NCBI GenBank assembly: GCA_964359565.1
Contig: CAYHTN010000039.1
Location: 1 to 13,024 of the forward strand
DNA: 13,024 nucleotides
Direction of reading: 5' to 3'
From: JAGOTP01 sp964359565
GTDB lineage: Bacteria > Patescibacteriota > Patescibacteriia > 2-12-FULL-60-25
This document shows positions 1-5,226 of this stretch, one piece after another. The notes below the pieces were generated by a model. That model did no database searches, was not told the origin of the DNA, and saw nothing but the letters and a program-made list of their open reading frames with translations. The position numbers and the translations under genes are program-made. The number at the start of each line of letters is the position of its first letter. The first letter of the stretch is position 1.

Positions 1-23
1 CTCTACCACTGAGCTACCTCGGC
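1..23 (-). tRNA. tRNA, 5' part only (identity not readable)
   Basis: Read on the minus strand from 23, the sequence gives a 7-nt acceptor strand GCCGAGG, the TA linker, D-stem GCTC, D-loop AGTGGTA and the returning GAG, which is a typical class I tRNA 5' end. The window stops before the anticodon, so the amino acid cannot be assigned. A possible promoter lies immediately upstream. Confidence 0.85.
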
Positions 24-31
24 AAGATGGG

Positions 32-60
32 AATATAATTCGCTCTTTTCATGATCCGAA
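32..60 (-). promoter_or_regulatory. possible promoter of the partial tRNA
   Basis: On the minus strand a TATATT -10 box (32-37) sits 8 nt before the tRNA 5' end, and TTCGGA (55-60) lies 17 nt further up as a weak -35. The -10 and its distance from the tRNA are good; the -35 matches consensus at only 3 of 6 positions. Confidence 0.4.
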
Positions 61-218
61 GTCCCAGATTCTCCTGGAGAGACCCCGTTTTCACACTAGC
101 TTGAGCCCTTTTTGCTGCGAAGAGAGTATCAAAGCCCGCTCCACAAGGCAAGCCCTCATCTATCGAGGGAATTCTACCCAGGACCCAATGTCCTACATGC
201 GCTAAAAACGAATATATC

Positions 219-344
219 TGTGATACCTCAAATTTTGAGTGAAGTTCGAGGAGGTCGTGAGAAGCGCAGTAAAGCGTACTGGAAGTACGCTGTCGAGCAT
301 CGGAACGACTGACGAAGAAATTCGCCAAAATTTGAGGTATCACA
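219..344. repeat. 126-bp hairpin-forming inverted-repeat element (MITE-like or structured RNA)
   Basis: The ends are a perfect 19-bp inverted repeat (219-237 with 326-344, starting TGTGATACCTC). Inside, further pairing continues in register: 239-247 with 317-325 (one mismatch, one G-U), 254-258 with 305-309, and an 8-bp perfect stem 273-280/284-291 with a GGA loop. Transcribed from either strand it would fold into one long rod. No clear target-site duplication flanks it. The size, terminal inverted repeats and lack of coding capacity fit a small non-autonomous element or an intergenic repeat family. A transcript-end structure for the upstream minus-strand gene is also possible. Confidence 0.65.
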
Positions 345-399
345 AAGGTCGGGGTGAGGAATCGGTTTGCTCTCGTAAATGAGCCACGCCGTCCGCGAC

Positions 400-431
400 A
401 CGTATGAGTCAGAAACTTCCGACTCATACGT
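400..431. repeat. perfect 11-bp hairpin
   Basis: ACGTATGAGTC (400-410) and its exact reverse complement (421-431) enclose a 10-nt spacer. No T-tract follows on either strand, so it is not a classical intrinsic terminator. It may be a 3' structure of the minus-strand transporter transcript or a protein-binding palindrome. Confidence 0.6.
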
Positions 432-571
432 AGCACAGAAAGTGATATCGCCGCCGGGATCGTCGTGTGTAGCACCACAGTGCCGTCCCCATCCGGATCC
501 CTGAAACCGAGTTTTAGCCCGAAACCTCACTACCGACCTTGCTTCTAGAATGACGTCCTTTAGAAACTTCG

Positions 572-1834
572 TCAACTTGTGACCACAAGCCAGATGCCGA
601 GTACGGAAGCAACCGTCATGACAAGAAGCGTGGTAAAACCAACGACACGAATCCAGGCAGTCCCCATCTGATTTTTCAAACGTTTACGATCATTTGCAAG
701 ACGGAAAATCGCAAATAAAAGAGGCGGTGCAATGATGGCGTTTCCAACAGCCGAATAAAGTAATAATCGAACGGGGCTTAGCTGCAATACATTGATGAAG
801 ATACCAATCATCGTCGAAACAACAATAATAGTATAGAAACATTTTGCCTGAAACCATTTTTTGGAAAGTCCTTCCTTGATATCCAGCGCTTCACAGGCGG
901 CATAGGCAATGACGCTTGAGAGCACGGGGACCGCCAGAAGTCCCGTGCCAATAATCCCTAGAGCAAAAACAAGCGAAGTAAATTGACCTGCGAGAGGTGC
1001 GAGCATCCGTGCGGCCTGATCGGCGGTATCGATCTGAGTGATCCCACGAGTATGTAAAACCGAGGCCCCTGTCAGCATAATAAACCACGCGACCACATTC
1101 GAAAGTCCCATGCCGCAAACGACATCGATAAATGAAGCTCGTAAACGCTCTTGTAACCCAAGCGAGCGGCGATGCTTGAGATGACTGGGTAAAAAACGAC
1201 CATCTTCAACTTCTGAATTCGCCTGCCATACGTATAAATAGGGTGAAATGGTTGTCCCTAAAAATGCAATGACGATAAATAAGAACTCACGGCTCCAGAT
1301 GATCGTCGGCCAGAAGGTATGATGAAGTGCATTCATCCAATCTATTTGAACCGCAACTGCAACCAGGATATACGCGAGCAGCGAAAGGGTGAGCCACTTC
1401 AGATAGCGGGCATAACGGGCATAACTTATAAAGATCTGCAACAAAATGGTGACGGTACTCAGAAGAATCAACCACTGCCAAAAAGGGAGGGGTATGACGA
1501 GCTGCGCAGATGCTGCCATCATGCCTAGATCCGCCCCAATATTAAACGTGTTCGCAATCGCAAGAAGGCCGACGATCATCCATACAAACCAGGTCGGAAA
1601 AATGGTTCGGATATTTTCGATTAATCCCTTTTGCGTCACAATGGCGATACGTGCACACATCTCTTGCACGGCGAGCATCCCTGGAAGAGAAATTAACGTC
1701 AGCCAAAGTGGTCCCATCCCAAACTGCGCTCCCGCTTGAGAATAGGTGGCGATTCCCGCTGGATCATCATCAGAAGCGCCGGTGACAAGACCCGGTCCAA
1801 GTTGCTTAAAAAAAGAACGAAACTCCTCAAACAT
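572..1834 (-). CDS. NRAMP-family divalent metal transporter, noncanonical metal site
   Basis: This is a 420-residue polytopic membrane protein of the NRAMP (SLC11/MntH) family, which imports divalent metals with protons in characterised members. The family signature after the N-terminus is clear: GPGLVTGASDDDPAG at residues 13-27, VQEMCARI around 56-63, and GTTISPY at 193-199. About eleven hydrophobic segments can be seen. The substrate motifs differ from canonical Mn/Fe transporters. The TM1 motif DPGN reads DPAG (24-27), and the TM6 position that normally carries Met-Pro-His reads Ile-Ser-Pro-Tyr. This motif pair marks a separate NRAMP subgroup, so the cargo (Mn2+, Mg2+ or other) is uncertain. 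No Shine-Dalgarno precedes the ATG. A CATACT box ends 6 nt before it, suggesting a leaderless mRNA. A terminator separates it from ndk upstream. Confidence 0.88.
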   Translation of the reverse strand: MFEEFRSFFKQLGPGLVTGASDDDPAGIATYSQAGAQFGMGPLWLTLISLPGMLAVQEMCARIAIVTQKGLIENIRTIFPTWFVWMIVGLLAIANTFNIGADLGMMAASAQLVIPLPFWQWLILLSTVTILLQIFISYARYARYLKWLTLSLLAYILVAVAVQIDWMNALHHTFWPTIIWSREFLFIVIAFLGTTISPYLYVWQANSEVEDGRFLPSHLKHRRSLGLQERLRASFIDVVCGMGLSNVVAWFIMLTGASVLHTRGITQIDTADQAARMLAPLAGQFTSLVFALGIIGTGLLAVPVLSSVIAYAACEALDIKEGLSKKWFQAKCFYTIIVVSTMIGIFINVLQLSPVRLLLYSAVGNAIIAPPLLFAIFRLANDRKRLKNQMGTAWIRVVGFTTLLVMTVASVLGIWLVVTS

Positions 1835-1840
1835 GAGGCC

Positions 1841-1846
1841 AGTATG
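1841..1846 (-). promoter_or_regulatory. possible -10 box for the NRAMP gene (leaderless start)
   Basis: CATACT on the minus strand lies 6 nt upstream of the ATG, which would place transcription initiation at or next to the start codon. No good -35 is seen at 16-18 nt, and the upstream region overlaps the ndk terminator. The main support is the identical spacing found at ndk. Confidence 0.35.
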
Positions 1847-1860
1847 CCACGACTACACGA

Positions 1861-1900
1861 AACAAAACACCCCTTCGCATAGCGCTTCGGGGTGTCTTTT
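1861..1900 (-). terminator. intrinsic terminator of ndk
   Basis: A perfect 7-bp GC-rich stem (1867-1873 ACACCCC with 1889-1895 GGGGTGT) encloses a 15-nt loop. On the minus strand it follows the ndk stop by 8 nt and is itself followed by a T-rich run (TTTTGTTTC). The plus strand also has a T-tract (from 1897), so it could act in both directions. Confidence 0.75.
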
Positions 1901-1903
1901 TTC

Positions 1904-2491
1904 TTATTCTGGCAGAAACCACTTCGCGTCGTATTGGACACGATCGTTCACATGTTCGTAGTCGTGGAGTTCTAGCTCGGTAAACCAGAGAGGGATCTCA
2001 TACTTCGCTTCATCGACGCTCCCGGAAGCATGAATCAAATTACGAAGGGGACGACCCTGCTCGTTTGAAAGCGAATAGGTGTCATGAGAGAAATCACCAC
2101 GAATGGTTCCTGGGGCGGAAGAGGCGGGCTCGGTCGCGCCTACGATTTTACGAACGAGTGAAACACAGCGTTCTCCCTCGAGCACCATCGCGACGATCGG
2201 GGCAGAGATTAAAAAATCAACGAGACCTCGCTTAATTTCGGTGCCGTAAGAGATATGGTCTGGGTAGTTAAACACGTGACCATTGGCCTCATATTTCGCC
2301 TTCGCTTTTTCGTAAACGCTTTTCATCCACTCTTCGGTAAGCGCATAGTGCTTATCGACGTCTTCGCGCTTCGGATGAACCATCTTCATGGCAGTGACCT
2401 TGAGGCCGACCCGCTCTAACCGTTCGGTAATGGTACCGATGAGACCGCGCTGAACGCCGTCCGGTTTAATCAAGACAAGTGTTTGTTCCAT
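1904..2491 (-). CDS. ndk: nucleoside diphosphate kinase (long form)
   Basis: The enzyme transfers the gamma phosphate of ATP to nucleoside diphosphates through a phosphohistidine. The N-terminus MEQTLVLIKPDGVQRG is diagnostic, and the active-site His lies in NLIHASGS. APGTIRGDF, part of the nucleotide-binding region, is also present. At 195 residues it is some 45-55 longer than common bacterial Ndk (about 140-150). The extra length sits mainly between the conserved HYAL and LVDFLISAPIVAMV blocks (an inserted WMKSVYEKAKAKYE-type helix) and at the C-terminus. The ATG at 2491 is chosen because family homology begins there and a consensus promoter ends 6 nt upstream. An in-frame ATG at 2557 would lie upstream of that promoter. 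It is transcribed divergently from rpmF. Confidence 0.93.
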   Translation of the reverse strand: MEQTLVLIKPDGVQRGLIGTITERLERVGLKVTAMKMVHPKREDVDKHYALTEEWMKSVYEKAKAKYEANGHVFNYPDHISYGTEIKRGLVDFLISAPIVAMVLEGERCVSLVRKIVGATEPASSAPGTIRGDFSHDTYSLSNEQGRPLRNLIHASGSVDEAKYEIPLWFTELELHDYEHVNDRVQYDAKWFLPE

Positions 2492-2497
2492 GGCCGT

Positions 2498-2526
2498 TTT
2501 ATAGCAGAATTCAATAATAGAAGCAA
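2498..2526 (-). promoter_or_regulatory. ndk promoter, leaderless
   Basis: On the minus strand TTGCTT (2521-2526) and TATAAA (2498-2503) are separated by exactly 17 nt. Only 6 nt lie between the -10 box and the ATG, so the predicted first transcribed base is at or within one base of the start codon. No Shine-Dalgarno sequence is present, which agrees with leaderless translation. Confidence 0.7.
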
Positions 2527-2614
2527 GAAACGGCCACCCTACGGCCGAGACTTGCAAAAAATGAGGAATCTTGATAGGGTTTTGCCATTAATTTGATAGC
2601 TCAGCCTTTATTCT

Positions 2615-2908
2615 ATGGGTCTTCCTGGTCATCGCCGCACTTCTTCTCACAAACGCCGCCGCGCCTCTCACTTTGCCTTAGTCAAAACCCCCCTCGTAAC
2701 CGACAAAGCCGGCACTGTTCATCGTCCACACCGTGCAGCCCCTGGCGCAATGGAGTATAATGGTATTGCCATCCACGTGAAGGGTCGTGAGCGCAAATTG
2801 CAAAAAGCGCTTCGCAAGACCAAGTCCAAGACGGTTGCAGATCCTCACGCGGGCCACAACCACGCCGATCATGATGGTCACGATCACGAAGGGCATACTC
2901 ACGCTTAA
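2615..2908 (+). CDS. rpmF: ribosomal protein bL32, zinc-ligand-free with His-rich tail
   Basis: A 97-residue basic protein whose first 21 residues (MGLPGHRRTSSHKRRR...) match the bL32 N-terminus, which threads into the large ribosomal subunit. In usual bL32 a C-x2-C ... C-P-x-C zinc ribbon follows. Here the surrounding frame is kept (VTDKAG, PHRAAPGAM) but the four ligand positions are Thr29, Ala32, Ala42 and Ala45, so the protein cannot hold the ribbon zinc in the usual way. The C-terminus is extended by a His/Asp tail (78-97) with eight histidines spaced two or three apart, able in principle to bind metal ions. The usual length is about 55-60 residues. It opens an apparent rpmF-nusB-rnc cluster. 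No clear Shine-Dalgarno is visible. Confidence 0.85.
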   Translation: MGLPGHRRTSSHKRRRASHFALVKTPLVTDKAGTVHRPHRAAPGAMEYNGIAIHVKGRERKLQKALRKTKSKTVADPHAGHNHADHDGHDHEGHTHA

Positions 2909-2964
2909 GTGATTTGGTTGGTTTCGTTCGCCACGCCCTTTCTTTTTGCTCGTACCTTCTTTCT

Positions 2965-3444
2965 ATGTCGAATAGACATCTCGCACGCGCTGTTGCGCTG
3001 CAATCACTCTATGAGTGGGATTTTTATCGTGGCGACAAAGATCCGATCGTGGTTACCGATCGAAATCTCGAAGAATTCGCTACCAAGCTAGACGAAAAAG
3101 ACTTTACCCGAGACATTGTCAAAGGCATTGTTTTGCATCAAACCGAGATTGATAGCGCCATTCGCCGCTTTGCTCCAGATTGGCCACTCGAGAAGATTAC
3201 GACCGTTGACCGCAACGTTTTGCGCATCGCGTCCTACGAGCTCATGTATAACTTCGAGATCCCGAGCAAAGTCGCGATCAACGAAGCCATCGAGCTTGCC
3301 AAAACCTTTGGAGGTGAGTCCAGTGGCAAATTCGTAAACGGTGTTCTTGGCGCGATTTATCGTGATCAGGTCGCCCAAGGCGTTCTTAAAAATGCAGATC
3401 AGCCTAAAGAAGAAGAAATCGCCCCCTCTTTATCCTCCCCCTAA
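2965..3444 (+). CDS. nusB: transcription antitermination factor NusB
   Basis: NusB forms a heterodimer with ribosomal protein S10 and binds boxA RNA to support antitermination and processing of rRNA transcripts. The 159-residue product has the all-helical NusB layout: an N-terminal ARAVALQSLYEWDF helix that matches the RNA-contact region, a middle part with FTRDIVKGI and the W-x-L-E-K-I-T-T-V-D-R-N-V-L-R pattern (about 75-90), then SKVAINEAIELAKTFGG and the C-terminal KFVNGVLGAIYRD signature. The start at 2965 is chosen because NusB homology begins at once (MSNRHLARAVALQSLYEWD). The upstream ATG at 2914 adds unrelated residues. It lies 56 bp after rpmF and 4 nt before rnc, so co-transcription is likely. 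Confidence 0.93.
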   Translation: MSNRHLARAVALQSLYEWDFYRGDKDPIVVTDRNLEEFATKLDEKDFTRDIVKGIVLHQTEIDSAIRRFAPDWPLEKITTVDRNVLRIASYELMYNFEIPSKVAINEAIELAKTFGGESSGKFVNGVLGAIYRDQVAQGVLKNADQPKEEEIAPSLSSP

Positions 3445-3448
3445 ACGT

Positions 3449-4180
3449 ATGGACATGCCCGATTTCCGGCTGCTGGAAGAACGCTTGGGCCACCACTTTC
3501 GTGACCAATCGCTCCTCCTGCAGGCGCTCACCCACCGCTCGTATTTAAATGAACATAGCGATTTTTCCTACGAGCACAACGAGCGCCTCGAGTTTTTAGG
3601 CGACGCTATTCTTGAGCTGATTGTCACCGAACATCTCTATCGTACCTATGCCAATCCCGAAGGTGACTTAACCAACTGGCGCGCTGCGCTTGTAAACGCA
3701 AAAACGCTCGCGAGTATCGGTCAAGATCTGAAATTTGAAGACAATCTCCTTCTTTCGAAAGGCGAAGCGCGCGATAAAGACAGCAAGGCTCGCATGTATA
3801 TCCTTGCGAACGCCATGGAGTCCCTTATTGGAGCGATTTATCTGGATGGAAAAATGGAGGCAGCAGAAAAGTTTATCCAAGCCCATATCCTTATTCACCT
3901 TCCCCGGATTCTCGAACTTGAGCTCTACCGAGATGCGAAGAGCAAATTCCAAGAAACAGCCCAAGAGTTACTCGGTATTACCCCAACCTACCGCGTCTTA
4001 GAAGAAACCGGTCCCGACCACCAAAAACAGTTCACGGTCGGCGTTTATCTAAACCACGAACTCGTCGCCTCAGGAAACGGAACCTCAAAACAAGAAGCGC
4101 AAACAGCTGCCGCCGATGCCGGCCTCGATGCCAAACAGTGGCGGACGGTCAAAACGGCGAATTCTGCGAAAACAGAGTAA
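3449..4180 (+). CDS. rnc: ribonuclease III
   Basis: RNase III cleaves double-stranded RNA, including rRNA precursors, as a Mg2+-dependent homodimer. The 243-residue protein has the catalytic domain (about 5-150) with the signature NERLEFLGD at 44-52 (E45, E48, D52) and the second acidic site in ANAMESLIGAIYLDG, where E124 is kept. The Asp found in E. coli at the first acidic position of that helix (D114) is Asn121 here. I believe this is common in other bacterial RNases III, so loss of activity is not implied. A double-stranded-RNA-binding domain follows (about 161-228), ending GTSKQEAQTAAADAGL. The ATG at 3449 lies 4 nt after the nusB stop; another at 3455 (Met3) is nearly equivalent. No Shine-Dalgarno is seen, so coupling to nusB is probable. 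Confidence 0.94.
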   Translation: MDMPDFRLLEERLGHHFRDQSLLLQALTHRSYLNEHSDFSYEHNERLEFLGDAILELIVTEHLYRTYANPEGDLTNWRAALVNAKTLASIGQDLKFEDNLLLSKGEARDKDSKARMYILANAMESLIGAIYLDGKMEAAEKFIQAHILIHLPRILELELYRDAKSKFQETAQELLGITPTYRVLEETGPDHQKQFTVGVYLNHELVASGNGTSKQEAQTAAADAGLDAKQWRTVKTANSAKTE

Positions 4181-4227
4181 CCGGGTCAGGCCCGGGTCAG
4201 ATCTGGGGTCAGACACGGGTCAGATCT
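4181..4227. repeat. REP-like repeat cluster, left end of the RAYT element
   Basis: Four copies of GGGTCAG occur in 45 bp. CGGGTCAGATCT is repeated exactly at 4193-4204 and 4216-4227. GTCAGACACGGG (4208-4219) recurs at 4895-4906 in the right-end palindrome. The transposase stop codon (4220-4222, minus strand) lies inside the last copy. Confidence 0.8.
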
Positions 4228-4834
4228 CAAAGGTGCGAACAAAATTCTCATCACCATATACCGGGAGCGAGGAAAAACACTCACTTTGATGTACGAGCGG
4301 TTTTGGAATGTCACTTTCAACAAAGTACTTATAAGAATATCCGCTAAATTCCTTTAGGACTTGATGAGTATCGAGCCAGATACATGACTTTTCTCCTGTA
4401 AAAAATAAATATGATGACCAGGGATATTCCTTCGGATGCGAAACGATACCGGCCCGAAGTGGGTTCAGCTCAATGTACCGAGCGCATCGTAGATAATACG
4501 AAACCGTTTCGATGGGAATAGACTGGAAACGTCCTTGCCAAGCATGACCGACACATTGGTATTTTTTGTTAAAATATCTCGTGTACGCTACTGTCAATCC
4601 TTTCATAAAGCCTGAGATGGTGTTTGCTTTCGTTGTCTCTAGAAGCAGGTGAATATGGTTAGACATTAATATAAAATGGTAAATCTGAAGGGTAAATTTT
4701 TGTTTGTATCTCCAGAGAAGTCTTTGATAGTATTCAAAATCTTCTTCGTCACGAAAAATCGTCTGCCGTCCATTCCCTCTATTTATGACGTGGAAAAGTA
4801 CTCCGGCATTTTGTATGCGTAATCGATGTGTCAT
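4220..4834 (-). CDS. REP-associated tyrosine transposase (Y1_Tnp, IS200-like)
   Basis: A 204-residue single-strand DNA nuclease/transposase of the Y1_Tnp (HUH) family. The HUH metal site is visible as HFILMSNHIHLLLE (His-Ile-His), after an N-terminal LFHVINRGNGRQTIF block typical of the RAYT branch. Downstream come GHAWQGRFQS and YLRCARYIELNPLRAGIV. The Tyr before IELNP is the expected nucleophile that forms the 5'-phosphotyrosine link. The ATG at 4834 is preceded by GGAG at a 6-nt spacing, a real Shine-Dalgarno, and family homology starts there. The in-frame ATG at 4963 would translate through the right-end palindrome and is rejected. The reading frame is complete, so the enzyme could be active. 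Cognate REP-like repeats lie at both ends. Confidence 0.9.
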   Translation of the reverse strand: MTHRLRIQNAGVLFHVINRGNGRQTIFRDEEDFEYYQRLLWRYKQKFTLQIYHFILMSNHIHLLLETTKANTISGFMKGLTVAYTRYFNKKYQCVGHAWQGRFQSIPIETVSYYLRCARYIELNPLRAGIVSHPKEYPWSSYLFFTGEKSCIWLDTHQVLKEFSGYSYKYFVESDIPKPLVHQSECFSSLPVYGDENFVRTFEI

Positions 4835-4868
4835 AAGATACTCCGTTCCATATTTTTGTATGTCAACT

Positions 4869-4915
4869 GGGATCAGGCCCGTGTCTGATCCGGTGTCAGA
4901 CACGGGCCTGATCCC
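4869..4915. repeat. 20-bp perfect inverted repeat, right end of the RAYT element
   Basis: The arms 4869-4888 and 4896-4915 are exact reverse complements around the 7-nt loop TCCGGTG. This is a strong cruciform or hairpin, and its right arm shares GTCAGACACGGG with the left-end cluster. It lies 34 nt upstream of the transposase start codon, where RAYT elements usually carry a REP. Confidence 0.9.
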
Positions 4916-4926
4916 AAGATCGAACC

Positions 4927-4953
4927 TTGTCATCTTCATCGCTGCAAGATACT
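4927..4953 (+). promoter_or_regulatory. possible tRNA-Arg promoter
   Basis: TTGTCA (4927-4932) and GATACT (4948-4953) lie upstream of the tRNA with a -10 to gene distance of 13 nt. The 15-nt spacer is short, so this is tentative. The mobile element ends just upstream and leaves these boxes intact. Confidence 0.35.
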
Positions 4954-4966
4954 CTCTAGCCACCTT

Positions 4967-5038
4967 GCGCCCTTAGCTTAACGGATAAAGTCCCGGTCTT
5001 CGGAACCGGTTATAGGGGTTCGATTCCCTTAGGGCGCA
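4967..5038 (+). tRNA. tRNA-Arg(UCG)
   Basis: A complete cloverleaf can be drawn. The acceptor strands are GCGCCCT/AGGGCGC (4967-4973 with 5031-5037), and the D-arm is GCTT...AAAG. The anticodon stem CCGGT/ACCGG holds the loop CTTCGGA (anticodon UCG, reading CGN arginine codons). The T-arm contains TTCGATT, and the discriminator base is A5038. The CCA end is not encoded (AAA follows), so it must be added enzymatically. A strong terminator follows 9 nt later. Confidence 0.95.
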
Positions 5039-5047
5039 AAAACCGCG

Positions 5048-5080
5048 AACATCACGCTAAAACGTGATGTTTTCGTTTTT
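5048..5080 (+). terminator. intrinsic terminator of tRNA-Arg
   Basis: A perfect 9-bp stem AACATCACG/CGTGATGTT (5048-5056 with 5063-5071) with a 6-nt CTAAAA loop runs directly into TTTCGTTTTT. This is a textbook intrinsic terminator isolating the tRNA from the kinase gene. Confidence 0.9.
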
Positions 5081-5101
5081 CTAGAGAAGACCGGAACAGG
5101 A

Positions 5102-5130
5102 TTGACTTTTTCCTTTATTTTACATATAGT
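5102..5130 (+). promoter_or_regulatory. kinase gene promoter
   Basis: TTGACT (5102-5107), a 17-nt T-rich spacer and TATAGT (5125-5130) form a near-consensus sigma-70 promoter just after the tRNA terminator. Initiation near 5137 leaves a leader of about 90 nt, unlike the leaderless-style starts of ndk and the NRAMP gene. Confidence 0.75.
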
Positions 5131-5178
5131 TTCGAGCTGCTTTCTGCGTTCTCTTAAGAGCAATGCTTGCTTTGAAGA

Positions 5179-5193
5179 GAGCGTGGAACGCTC
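5179..5193 (+). promoter_or_regulatory. small hairpin in the kinase mRNA leader
   Basis: GAGCGT (5179-5184) pairs perfectly with ACGCTC (5188-5193) around a GGA loop. It lies about 20 nt upstream of the Shine-Dalgarno at 5213-5218. No terminator-like T-run follows. It could tune mRNA stability or translation, but no riboswitch class is recognised. Confidence 0.4.
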
Positions 5194-5226
5194 GCTATTT
5201 CAAAACCCGGATAAGAGGACATGGTT

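Larger units (their letters stand above)
61..571. other. intergenic stretch without a supported gene
   Basis: No reading frame here resembles a known protein. The minus frames that stay open (for example from a TTG at 575 that overlaps the NRAMP stop) run straight through the two inverted repeats and look like chance openings. What the stretch does hold is a 126-bp hairpin-forming element at 219-344 and an 11-bp perfect hairpin at 400-431. It may be the 3' untranslated part of the NRAMP transcript, a decayed gene, or landing ground for small repeats. Confidence 0.6.
4181..4915 (-). mobile_element. RAYT-type element with REP-like ends, between rnc and tRNA-Arg
   Basis: The unit consists of a Y1 (HUH) transposase gene flanked by short palindromic and direct repeats built on GGGTCAG/TCAGACACGGG. 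On the left (4181-4227), the 12-bp repeat CGGGTCAGATCT occurs twice and GTCAGACACGGG once. On the right (4869-4915) there is a perfect 20-bp inverted repeat containing the same GTCAGACACGGG. Such repeats next to a REP-associated tyrosine transposase are the expected substrate of these enzymes. The left end starts directly after the rnc stop codon and the right end stops 51 nt before tRNA-Arg, so neither neighbour is interrupted. Confidence 0.75.

Noticed and set aside
14..478. 154-residue minus-strand open frame
   Set aside because: It runs through both inverted repeats and into the tRNA, with no recognisable protein features.
228..575. 115-residue minus-strand frame from a TTG overlapping the NRAMP stop
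   Set aside because: The overlap looks like coupling, but the product is composed largely of translated inverted repeats, resembles nothing known and lacks a Shine-Dalgarno.
2492..2557. N-terminal extension of ndk to the ATG at 2557
   Set aside because: It would start upstream of the ndk promoter; family homology starts at 2491.
2909..2964. Terminator or promoter between rpmF and nusB
   Set aside because: No stable hairpin with a T-tract and no acceptable -35/-10 pair were found in the 56-bp gap.
3341..3448. Longer rnc start inside nusB
   Set aside because: The added residues are the nusB 3' end in another frame; RNase III homology starts just after 3449.
4835..4963. Transposase start at 4963
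   Set aside because: It would translate the 20-bp palindrome; the start at 4834 has a proper Shine-Dalgarno and homology.
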